From Phycisphaerae bacterium (lineage in GTDB: Bacteria; Planctomycetota; Phycisphaerae; Phycisphaerales; SM1A02), in the NCBI GenBank assembly GCA_016873375.1, contig VGXJ01000118.1:1-5929 (forward strand): 5,929 bases of DNA, read 5' to 3'. Positions 1 through 5,929 of this stretch are shown one piece after another. The stretch's first letter is position 1; the number at the start of each line of letters is the position of its first letter. The position numbers and the translations under genes were made by a program. A model generated the notes under the pieces. That model ran no database searches. It saw only the letters and a list, made by a program, of their open reading frames with translations, and had not been told where the DNA came from.

Positions 1-3000
1 CTCGGTCTTCTGCTCGATCATCTGGTCGATCCGCTCCTCGAGCGTGCCCTCGCAGACGAACTTGTGCACATTCACCGTACGGCTCTGGCCGATGCGGAAC
101 GCGCGGTCGGTCGCTTGGTTCTCCACGGCCGGGTTCCACCAGCGGTCGAAGTGGAAGACATAGTTGGCGGCCGTCAGGTTCAGGCCGACGCCACCGGCCT
201 TCAGGCTCAGCACAAAGACCGGGCACGAAGGATCCTCGCTCTGGAAGCGCTCCACGAGCTTGTCGCGCTTGGCCTGCGGCGTGCCACCGTGCAGGAAGAG
301 CGCCTCGGTGTCGAGCTCCTTGCGCAGCATCGCCACGAGCAGGTGTCCCATTTGCCGGTACTGCGTGAAGACCAGTGCGCGGTGCCCGCTAGCCACGACT
401 TCCTCGAGGAGCTGCACCAGCCGATGCGCCTTGCCGCTGCGTGATGCCAGGAGCGCGTTCTCTGCGAGCGCCTGGCGGCCCATGAGCTGGTCCTCGGCAT
501 CGCCTGCTTCCTCCTCGGCGTCCACGCCATCCTTGGAGAAGCCTTCGCGAAGGAAGTGCGCGGGGTGGTTGCAGATCTGCTTGAGCTTGACCAGCGCGCT
601 GAGCACGAGCCCTCGGCGCTGGATGCCTTCGGCACGGTCGACCTTGGCCAGCATCTCGTTCACCACCGAGTCGTACAGGCGTGCCTGCTCTTCCGAGAGC
701 GGCACGAGCGCCTTCGTCTCGATGAGCGGCGGCAGGTCGGTGATGACCTTCGGATCGGTCTTGAGGCGGCGCAGCACGAATGGACGCACGAGCGAGCGGA
801 GTCGCTCGGTCTGCATGCGGTCGCGGTGCCGTTCGACCGGCAGCGCGAAGCGCTTGCGGAACTCGCCCTGCGTTCCCAGATAGCCCGGGCAGCAGAACTC
901 CATGATGCTCCAGAGTTCCGTGAGCCGGTTCTCGACCGGCGTACCGGTGAGCGCCACGCGGTGGTCGGCTTCGAGCGATCGGATCGCTGCGGTCTGCTTG
1001 GTCGGTGGGTTCTTGATGTGCTGGGCTTCGTCGAGCACCACGCGTCGCCACGGAATGCGCTGCATGAGCTCCTTGTCGCGCACCACGATCGCATAGGTCG
1101 TGATGACGACGTCGACACTGCACGCAGCCTGTTCGAAGCGCTCTCCCATCGGGCGCTCGAGGCCGTGCTGCACATGCATGCGCAGGTTCGGCGCAAAGCG
1201 CGAGAGTTCGCGCTGCCAGTTGCCCAGCACGCTCATCGGTGCGACGAGCAGCGTGGGACCGACCGGTGCCGGTGCAGCAATCTGGCGCTCGTGAAGGAGC
1301 AGCGCGATGAGCTGGATGGTCTTGCCGAGGCCCATGTCATCCGCCAGTACCGCACCGAGCCGGTACTTGTCGAGGAACGCGAGCCAGCTCACGCCCGCCA
1401 GCTGGTACGGGCGCAGCGAGCCTTGGAATCCAGCGGGTTGCTCAAGCATCTGCAGGGATTCGGCACCGGCCTTTGCACCGAAGATCTCGGCGACCCAGCC
1501 TGTGGCGTCCATTCCCAGGATCGGCATGCCCACGGGGCCGTCGATGCCGTGCGCCATGCGCAGCGCATCGACGAGCGTCATGCTGCCGCCGGGGTGCTCG
1601 CGCAGGAACTGCACGGCGCCCTGGAAATCCTCGGGCCGGATCTCGACCCATTGACCGTTCACGCGCACGAGCGGCGAGCCTTGCTTGGCCAGCGCCTCGA
1701 ACGCCTCGAGCGAGATCGGTGCATCACCGACCGCGATCTGCCATCGATAGTCGACGAGCGACTGCAGGCCCAGCGCACCGCTGCTTGCGCCTGCGCCGCT
1801 GCTGCCCGATGGATCGATCTCGCCGCTCTGGATCATCAATCGCGCACCAAGACGGCTCGCCGGCTGGCCCCACCAGTCAGGCACGATCACATCGAAGCCA
1901 GCTTCGAGCAAGACCGGCCGGATCTCGGCGAGCAGCGCATACGCCTGCTTCGTGGTCAGGTCCATGCCGCACGGATCGCTCTCCTCAAGCGACTCCTCGA
2001 GTGCGGTCCAGATGCGGCTGGCGCGCGAGAGTTCGGCGAGCAGCAGCGCGCCCATCTCCTCGGCGCGTGCGGCATTCTTCGCCTGCTTGCTGCCGCTGGC
2101 CTTCGCCCAGATCTGCTCGGCATCGATCGTGGTTGCACCCGCAGGATCGGCAAGGTGGTACGAGCAGTGCCAGAGCGCCTCGGCGGCAGGCTCCTCGCCC
2201 GGCGGCGGCTCATGCAGCTCAAAGCGCAGTCGCCACGCCGAGCTCTCGTTGATGTCCTCGAGGTTGCCGATCCAGCTGCGCACGAGCTTCAGGAGGCTCT
2301 GGTCGACGGTCTTGGGCTGCACGACCGAATCGCCGCGATCAAGCAGGCCTGCCAGCCACGCCACATGGGGGTCGGCAGCCTGGTCGGCACCTTCGATGGC
2401 TTCGATGTAGGTCTCTGCCGACAGGGCCTCGCGCACCTGCGCATCGACCATGCGGCCAAGGCAATCCTCGAGCATCGCCCACGCGCCCGCGCCGCCGGTC
2501 GCGTAGCCCTCATCGCCCACAGCGCGCGCACTCGCCGGCACGCTCGCGATCAGGCGCTCAAGGCGGGTGTTCCATTCGCCGTCGTGCATCCACGGCTGCC
2601 AGGCTGCGTGCAAGGCGCCGGTGCGCTCCTGCCGCAGCGATGGCACCACGCGTTGGTCAGCGATCAGGTCGACCGCGAGCCGACCGACGGCGTTCCACCA
2701 GCGGGTCTCGTGGCCGAGTTCGATCGAGTGGCGGGCGGAGTCGTCTTGCTGCAGGGCAAGGAGCACGCCGAGGGCGTCGCGCGGGGCGATCTCGATGGAG
2801 GCCACACGCGTGGTGGCGAGCTGAAGGTCCTCATCGCCGTCGATCGAAGTGCCCAGGAGAGCGGCCATGCGGCTCGAGGGCAGGGGCCAAGCACCGTCGG
2901 CGAGTTGGCGGTGGGGCAGGAGCAGCGCGAGCTCGGTCGGTTTGGCATGGGTGCCGGTGTGCAGGATGCCGGCCTCGCGCACGGCGTGCTCAAGCTGGGC

Positions 3001-3123
3001 ATGGTTGGCGATGAAGGGGTGCTGACCCGCATCGGCAGCCACCGGTTTCTGTCGGGCTCGGCCGAGGTCCTCCGCCCACAGATGCAGGGCGTGGCCGGAC
3101 CAGTTGCAATGAAGGACAAGCAT
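1..3123 (-). CDS. SNF2-family ATP-dependent DNA helicase/translocase, 3' end beyond window
   Basis: This is a SNF2/RapA-like superfamily 2 ATPase, expected to move on double-stranded DNA and remodel protein-DNA or polymerase-DNA complexes in the cytoplasm. The frame is open from the ATG at 3121-3123 to base 1, giving 1041 codons with no stop. Visible motifs in order are LRPYQ (about 570-574), the Walker A segment ADDMGLGKT (594-602, Lys601), the Walker B box DEAQ (698-701), VALTGTPVEN (motif III region), LVKLKQICNHP, ALVFTQYRQMG at the start of the C-terminal helicase domain, GGVGLNL (977-983) and QATDRAFRIGQ (from 1003, motif VI with arginine finger). The first roughly 560 residues carry no motif I recognise and match the long N-terminal extension common in bacterial SNF2 proteins. 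The protein starts MLVLHCNWSGHALHLWAED. No Shine-Dalgarno is visible before the ATG, and tRNA-Lys lies 18 nt upstream. The C-terminus is cut by the window edge, probably by only a few dozen residues. The family is certain, but the biological role is not. Confidence 0.96.
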   Translation of the reverse strand, partial: MLVLHCNWSGHALHLWAEDLGRARQKPVAADAGQHPFIANHAQLEHAVREAGILHTGTHAKPTELALLLPHRQLADGAWPLPSSRMAALLGTSIDGDEDLQLATTRVASIEIAPRDALGVLLALQQDDSARHSIELGHETRWWNAVGRLAVDLIADQRVVPSLRQERTGALHAAWQPWMHDGEWNTRLERLIASVPASARAVGDEGYATGGAGAWAMLEDCLGRMVDAQVREALSAETYIEAIEGADQAADPHVAWLAGLLDRGDSVVQPKTVDQSLLKLVRSWIGNLEDINESSAWRLRFELHEPPPGEEPAAEALWHCSYHLADPAGATTIDAEQIWAKASGSKQAKNAARAEEMGALLLAELSRASRIWTALEESLEESDPCGMDLTTKQAYALLAEIRPVLLEAGFDVIVPDWWGQPASRLGARLMIQSGEIDPSGSSGAGASSGALGLQSLVDYRWQIAVGDAPISLEAFEALAKQGSPLVRVNGQWVEIRPEDFQGAVQFLREHPGGSMTLVDALRMAHGIDGPVGMPILGMDATGWVAEIFGAKAGAESLQMLEQPAGFQGSLRPYQLAGVSWLAFLDKYRLGAVLADDMGLGKTIQLIALLLHERQIAAPAPVGPTLLVAPMSVLGNWQRELSRFAPNLRMHVQHGLERPMGERFEQAACSVDVVITTYAIVVRDKELMQRIPWRRVVLDEAQHIKNPPTKQTAAIRSLEADHRVALTGTPVENRLTELWSIMEFCCPGYLGTQGEFRKRFALPVERHRDRMQTERLRSLVRPFVLRRLKTDPKVITDLPPLIETKALVPLSEEQARLYDSVVNEMLAKVDRAEGIQRRGLVLSALVKLKQICNHPAHFLREGFSKDGVDAEEEAGDAEDQLMGRQALAENALLASRSGKAHRLVQLLEEVVASGHRALVFTQYRQMGHLLVAMLRKELDTEALFLHGGTPQAKRDKLVERFQSEDPSCPVFVLSLKAGGVGLNLTAANYVFHFDRWWNPAVENQATDRAFRIGQSRTVNVHKFVCEGTLEERIDQMIEQKTE

Positions 3124-3141
3124 CGTGGGAAGTGATCCGAG

Positions 3142-3214
3142 TGATCGCGCTGGGAGTCGAACCCAGGACCTAGTGATTAAAAGTCACTTGCTCTACCGGC
3201 TGAGCTACGCGATC
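3142..3214 (-). tRNA. tRNA-Lys(UUU)
   Basis: A 73-nt cloverleaf folds fully on the minus strand. The acceptor stem GATCGCG pairs perfectly with CGCGATC. The D arm is GCTC/GAGC with an AGCCGGTA loop, the anticodon stem AGTGA/TCACT encloses the loop CTTTTAA (anticodon TTT, lysine), and the T arm is CTGGG-TTCGACT-CCCAG. The discriminator base is A. The next genomic bases are CTC, so CCA is not encoded and must be added after transcription. The tRNA is read in the same direction as the SNF2 helicase gene, whose ATG lies 18 nt downstream. A weak -10-like TACCAT lies on the minus strand at 3229-3234, but no convincing -35 box accompanies it. Confidence 0.97.
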
Positions 3215-3398
3215 CGAAGGGGGCGAAGATGGTAGCCGCGAGCGCGAAAGGGAACCGCAAGGAGTGCGCAAAGGGGCGGTTTATCGACCAAATTCCGAGT
3301 CGGCATGAAGTTCCGGGAGCATTCCTTGGGCATATTCGCGCAAGTGTGTCCGGGGCATTGACTCGGGCAAGGCAAAATAACACATTTGCGGTGCATAA

Positions 3399-3428
3399 GG
3401 CGGGTTCTTTGAACCTAAGCGACCCGCC
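3399..3428 (+). repeat. Overlapping inverted repeats upstream of xerC
   Basis: Two nested pairings share bases. GGTTC (3403-3407) and GAACC (3411-3415) form a 5-bp hairpin with a TTT loop. GGCGGGT (3399-3405) and ACCCGCC (3422-3428) form a 7-bp stem with a 16-nt loop. Bases 3403-3405 take part in both, so the two folds cannot form together completely. The element could be an operator dyad or an RNA switch in the xerC leader, or simply chance. There is no U-tract, so it is not a canonical terminator. Confidence 0.4.
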
Positions 3429-3441
3429 GTCCGATCAATGA

Positions 3442-3460
3442 GTGACTGATTCTCGGTCAC
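3442..3460 (+). repeat. Leader hairpin just upstream of the xerC ribosome binding site
   Basis: GTGACTGA (3442-3449) pairs with TCGGTCAC (3453-3460) around a TTC loop, giving eight pairs with one G-U wobble as RNA. The hairpin ends 16 nt before the xerC ATG and just ahead of the only Shine-Dalgarno-like bases, AGG at 3465-3467. If transcribed, it could affect ribosome access or stabilise the 5' end of the mRNA. The function is inferred from position only. Confidence 0.4.
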
Positions 3461-3476
3461 GACCAGGTAACGCACC

Positions 3477-4454
3477 ATGCACGACAGCAACCCAATCATC
3501 GGCCAGTTCCTGACCTACCTCATCGACGAGCGGCATTTCAGCCCGTACACGAGCCGTTGCTACGGCCTCGACCTGCGCCAGTTCGCCGAGTACCTGACTG
3601 CCGAGCACTCGATCCCGGCGAACCAGGCAGCTGAGGAGGCCAGCCTGAAGACCCGAAACCCGTCGGCGAAGAAGACCGTCACCGACTGGCTGCTCTTGGG
3701 AGATGTCGAGGTGATCCGCGCCTACCTCACCAAGATGGCCGAGCAGAACTACTCGCCGGCGACGACCGCCCGCAAGATCGCCACGCTGCGCAGCTTCCAC
3801 AAGTGGATGGAGAAGCGCGGCTACATCGGCTCGAACCCGATGACCCTGATCCGCACGCCCAAGCAGCCGCGCCGGCTGCCCAAGGCGATCAGCGTCGACC
3901 AGATCGAGAAGCTCCTGGCCGCGCCGAGCGACGGCGAGGTCCTGGGCGCGCGCGACCGCGCGATCCTGGAGACCCTTTACTCGACCGGCATCCGAGTGAG
4001 CGAAGTCGTGGGCATCAATCGCGCCGATGTGGACATCGAGCGCCAGCAGATCATCATCCGTGGCAAGGGCCGCCGCGAGCGCGTGGTGCCGCTGGGCGTG
4101 CATGCACTGGGTTCGATCGGCAAGTACCTCACGATGATCGAGTCCGAGCGTGGGCCGCTCGCCCCGACCAGCCCGCTCTTCGTGAACAAGCACGGCACCC
4201 GCCTGTCGAGCCGCTCGGTGCGCCGCAAGGTCGCCAAGTACCTCGAACAGGCCGGCCTGGATCCCGACATCAGCCCGCACACGATCCGCCACTCCTTCGC
4301 CACGCACCTGCTCGACAACGGTGCGGACCTGCGCGCGGTGCAGGAGCTCCTGGGTCACCAGAGCCTGAGCTCCACGCAGATCTACACCCACCTCACCACG
4401 CAGAAGATGCGCGATGCGTACGACCGCGCGCACCCTCGCGCCGAGGCGGGCTGA
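3477..4454 (+). CDS. xerC: Site-specific tyrosine recombinase XerC
   Basis: This is a complete 325-residue tyrosine recombinase of the Xer family, which resolves chromosome dimers by strand exchange at dif together with a partner recombinase. The catalytic set is intact: Arg173 in TGIRVSE, Lys197 in RGKGRRERVVPL, His268 and Arg271 in HTIRHSFATHLL, His294 in LLGHQSLSSTQ, and the nucleophile Tyr303 in IYTH. The N-terminal SAM-like DNA-binding domain runs from about residue 5 to 120. The tail YDRAHPRA resembles XerC more than XerD, so XerC is the better label, but the XerC/XerD assignment from sequence alone is tentative. Family members are usually close to 300 residues. The excess lies before the catalytic domain, around residues 41-70, while catalytic spacing is normal. 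The ATG is preceded by AGG at 3465-3467, nine bases away. The methyltransferase follows after 6 nt, suggesting one operon. Confidence 0.95.
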   Translation: MHDSNPIIGQFLTYLIDERHFSPYTSRCYGLDLRQFAEYLTAEHSIPANQAAEEASLKTRNPSAKKTVTDWLLLGDVEVIRAYLTKMAEQNYSPATTARKIATLRSFHKWMEKRGYIGSNPMTLIRTPKQPRRLPKAISVDQIEKLLAAPSDGEVLGARDRAILETLYSTGIRVSEVVGINRADVDIERQQIIIRGKGRRERVVPLGVHALGSIGKYLTMIESERGPLAPTSPLFVNKHGTRLSSRSVRRKVAKYLEQAGLDPDISPHTIRHSFATHLLDNGADLRAVQELLGHQSLSSTQIYTHLTTQKMRDAYDRAHPRAEAG

Positions 4455-4460
4455 TCAGGC

Positions 4461-5291
4461 ATGGCTGCGGCGGCGCGCACCCCACGAGCGCGGCGGCGCG
4501 CGACTGGTGATGGTGCGAGCGCGGTCTGTGTGGTCGCTCCTGTCAGGGGGAGTGCACGCAAGGGTGCACCGCAGGTCAAGATCCATCATGGCGATTGCCT
4601 CGATGTGCTGCCGCGGCTTGAACCGCGGCAGTTTCATTTCTGCTGCATCGATCCGCCGTTCAACACGGGTGCTGCGAAGCGAAGTTCGCGCAGCGGCGAG
4701 CGGCTTGGGTATCGCGATTCGTTTGGCGGGCTCGATGCGTACATCGAGTGGCTGCGGCCAAGGCTCGTCGCGATCCACCGCGTACTGCGCGATGATGGCA
4801 CGGTGCTCGTTCACTGCGACTGGCGCGCAAGCCACAGGATTCGCCTGTTGCTCGACGAGGTCTTCGGCGAGCGCAGGTTCCTGAATCACCTGGTGTGGCA
4901 GTATGGGCTCGGTGGGTCGAGCCCACGCATGTTCGCGCGCAAGCACGATGACCTGCTCTGGTACGCGAAGGGCAAGGCGTGGTGGTTCAACGCGCCACGC
5001 GTGCCCGCGACGAGCCAGCGCTTGGAGGGCCAGATGAAGAAGGCGACCGATGTGCTCGAGGTGCCTTCGATCAACAACATGGCGAAGGAGCGCGTGGGCT
5101 GGCCGACGCAGAAGCCGCTGGCGCTCCTTGAACTGCTGGTCGGCGCATGCTGCCCGCCGGGCGGTGCTGTGCTTGACTGCTTCTGCGGCAGCGGGACGAC
5201 GCTGGTCGCCGCTGCGCGTCTGGGCCGAAGTGCGATCGGCGTGGATGTCGATGCTCGCGCGGTCGAGTTGGCGCGGGGAAGGGTGGGGTGA
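4461..5291 (+). CDS. Beta-class DNA methyltransferase (N6-adenine or N4-cytosine type)
   Basis: This 276-residue protein is a SAM-dependent amino-methyltransferase of the N4/N6 DNA methylase family. The catalytic motif IV, IDPPFNTG (63-70), comes before the SAM-binding motif I, DCFCGSGTT (239-247), which is the beta-class order. TQKP (216-219) lies just ahead of motif I, as is usual, and VDVD (261-264) follows as the acidic motif II region. The DPPF form is more common in adenine than in cytosine enzymes, but the target base and site cannot be read from the sequence. The region between motifs IV and I (about 90-210) is short, leaving limited room for target recognition. The first 38 residues are Arg/Ala-rich and lie outside the fold, which begins at VKIHHGDCLDVL. 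A GTG at 4530 is the only other in-frame start I see before that. The ATG 6 nt after xerC, with GAGG at 4443-4446, favours translational coupling. No restriction enzyme gene is nearby, so it looks solitary. Confidence 0.92.
   Translation: MAAAARTPRARRRATGDGASAVCVVAPVRGSARKGAPQVKIHHGDCLDVLPRLEPRQFHFCCIDPPFNTGAAKRSSRSGERLGYRDSFGGLDAYIEWLRPRLVAIHRVLRDDGTVLVHCDWRASHRIRLLLDEVFGERRFLNHLVWQYGLGGSSPRMFARKHDDLLWYAKGKAWWFNAPRVPATSQRLEGQMKKATDVLEVPSINNMAKERVGWPTQKPLALLELLVGACCPPGGAVLDCFCGSGTTLVAAARLGRSAIGVDVDARAVELARGRVG
4608..4631 (+). repeat. Terminator-like hairpin inside the methyltransferase gene
   Basis: CTGCCGCGG (4608-4616) and CCGCGGCAG (4623-4631) form a perfect 9-bp inverted repeat, eight of nine pairs being G-C, around the 6-nt loop CTTGAA. 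It is followed directly by the T-rich GTTTCATTTC-like stretch at 4631-4640. The hairpin covers codons 50-57 of the methyltransferase. Its shape resembles an intrinsic terminator with an imperfect U-tract, so it might attenuate transcription past xerC. It may instead be a by-product of GC-rich codon use. Confidence 0.45.
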
Positions 5292-5346
5292 GTCAGTTCG
5301 CTGCCGTTTGAGCGGCGATCGGTGCCGGCCCGCCCCTCACCCCACC
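5282..5346. terminator. Candidate bidirectional terminator spanning both convergent stop codons
   Basis: GGTGGGGTGAG (5282-5292) and CTCACCCCACC (5336-5346) form a perfect 11-bp inverted repeat with a 43-bp interior. The methyltransferase TGA (5289-5291) lies in the left arm and the purK TGA (5337-5339, minus strand) in the right arm, so both genes end in the identical codons GTG GGG TGA. An inner short pairing GCCG/CGGC lies in the loop. No T-run follows on either strand, so an intrinsic terminator in the strict sense is not shown. The repeat may act as an mRNA 3'-end stabiliser or a weak two-way terminator. Confidence 0.4.
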
Positions 5347-5929
5347 ACGGTGATGTGGCCGAGCTTGCGGCTTTCGCGTGGGGCCTTGCCGTAGAGGTGC
5401 AGATGCGTGTTGGGCTGCGCGAGCACGCTCGCGGTTGTCGGCAGCGTGCCGACGATGTTCGTCATCACGCATGGGCCACGCAGCGCCGTCGACCCCAGCG
5501 GAAGGCCGGCGATCGCGCGCAGGTGGTTCTCGAACTGGCTCGTCTGCGCGCCTTCGATCGTCCAGTGGCCGGAGTTGTGCACCCGCGGAGCCATCTCGTT
5601 GGCGATGAGCGTGTCGCCCTGAGCAAAGAACTCGATCGTCAGCACACCGATGTGATCGAGCTGCTCCATGACCGCGTGCGCCTGCTCGCGCGCGAGCGCG
5701 GCCAGCCGACCGCCCTTGGGCGTAGGCACCACGGTCTGGTGCAGGATCCCACTCACATGCTCGTTCTGGCAGAGCTCGTAGAACGCGACCTGCGGCTTCC
5801 CGCCCACGCGCGTACGCACCCCGATGATGCTCACCTCGCGCTCGAACTCAACGAACGCCTCGTAGATGCATGGCACCTTGCCCAGCGCCACCCAAGCGGC
5901 TTCGAGCGAGTCGCCGCTTCGGATCAGGC
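5337..5929 (-). CDS. purK: N5-carboxyaminoimidazole ribonucleotide synthase (PurK), 5' part beyond window
   Basis: This is the C-terminal 196 residues of PurK, the ATP-grasp enzyme that converts 5-aminoimidazole ribonucleotide, ATP and bicarbonate to N5-carboxyaminoimidazole ribonucleotide in cytoplasmic purine synthesis. Family signatures in order are EAFVEFEREVSIIGVR, the segment SGILHQTVVPTP, IEFF, and the active-site block IANEMAPRVHNSGHWT, whose NE pair belongs to the metal-ATP site. TSQFENHLRAIAGLPLG follows. The frame stays open to the window edge; a GTG at 5889-5891 is internal, because upstream codons (DSLEAAWVALG) also fit the family. The protein stops seven residues after KLGH. Family members I know usually carry a further 20-40 residues here, so the C-terminus is short. 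A PurE gene often neighbours purK but would lie outside the window. Confidence 0.95.
   Translation of the reverse strand, partial: LIRSGDSLEAAWVALGKVPCIYEAFVEFEREVSIIGVRTRVGGKPQVAFYELCQNEHVSGILHQTVVPTPKGGRLAALAREQAHAVMEQLDHIGVLTIEFFAQGDTLIANEMAPRVHNSGHWTIEGAQTSQFENHLRAIAGLPLGSTALRGPCVMTNIVGTLPTTASVLAQPNTHLHLYGKAPRESRKLGHITVVG

Larger units (their letters stand above)
3215..3476. other. Divergent intergenic spacer between tRNA-Lys and xerC
   Basis: This 262-bp spacer separates two divergent units and is the only place where both can have promoters. I see no credible gene in it, and the short open frames across it lack family signatures. Its composition is less GC-rich than the flanking genes, most clearly around 3371-3397. 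A TTGACT at 3358-3363 could be a -35 box for the recombinase unit, but the hexamer 17 bp downstream (CACATT, 3381-3386) is a poor -10, so no promoter is called. Two sets of inverted repeats lie at 3399-3428 and 3442-3460. Confidence 0.7.

Noticed and set aside
556..3135. An 859-codon open frame on the plus strand
   Set aside because: It is the exact antisense codon register of the SNF2 helicase gene, whose motifs are all intact on the minus strand. Long antisense frames are expected in GC-rich genes, and its translation has no family signature.
3229..3260. Possible promoter for tRNA-Lys on the minus strand (TACCAT with TTGCGG)
   Set aside because: The spacing between the two hexamers is 20 bp and the -35 matches only three bases, so it cannot be called.
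3358..3386. Possible sigma-70 promoter for xerC (TTGACT with CACATT 17 bp away)
   Set aside because: The -35 box is good, but the -10 matches only three of six consensus bases and promoter rules for this organism are unknown.
3435..4433. A 332-codon open frame on the minus strand across xerC
   Set aside because: It is antisense to a clear tyrosine recombinase with a complete catalytic set, and its own translation shows no recognisable motifs.
3142..4454. Tyrosine recombinase next to a tRNA gene, as in an integrated genetic island
   Set aside because: The recombinase is Xer-like and about the right size for a housekeeping enzyme, no second copy of the tRNA 3' end is visible in the window, and the surrounding genes are core functions.
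1..5291. SNF2 helicase plus DNA methyltransferase as a DISARM-like defence system
   Set aside because: No DrmA, DrmB or DrmC-like gene is present, the two genes are in divergent units separated by a tRNA and xerC, and the methyltransferase appears coupled to xerC instead.

Overview
The window is a GC-rich bacterial chromosomal segment with four protein genes and one tRNA gene. Nothing in it looks broken by frameshift or insertion. The two outer genes run off the window edges. The organism is not certain. The overall base composition, a XerC whose tail reads TTQKMRDAYDRAHPRA, and a tRNA without an encoded CCA would suit a Planctomycetes-type genome (perhaps Phycisphaerae). This is recall-based inference, not a database result.

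Layout. Bases 1-3123, minus strand: the first 1041 codons of a SNF2-family ATP-dependent helicase, complete at its N-terminus and missing only its last residues beyond base 1. Bases 3142-3214, minus strand: tRNA-Lys(UUU), ending 18 nt before the helicase start, so the two probably share a transcript. Bases 3215-3476: a divergent spacer holding two sets of inverted repeats upstream of the recombinase. Bases 3477-4454, plus strand: a complete XerC-type tyrosine recombinase with all catalytic residues and an extra stretch of about 25 residues in its N-terminal domain. Bases 4461-5291, plus strand: a small beta-class DNA methyltransferase starting 6 nt after the recombinase stop, with no restriction gene in sight. 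Bases 5337-5929, minus strand: the C-terminal part of PurK (N5-carboxyaminoimidazole ribonucleotide synthase), convergent with the methyltransferase.

How the genes relate. The tRNA and helicase form one leftward unit, and the recombinase and methyltransferase form one rightward unit, both fed from the 3215-3476 spacer. The methyltransferase and PurK genes converge over a 45-bp gap, and an 11-bp perfect inverted repeat there contains both stop codons. The window mostly reads as housekeeping and core DNA metabolism. I see no convincing new multi-gene system. The most distinctive items are the tRNA-helicase arrangement without a visible ribosome binding site, the XerC-methyltransferase pair, a terminator-like hairpin inside the methyltransferase gene, and the stop-codon inverted repeat.
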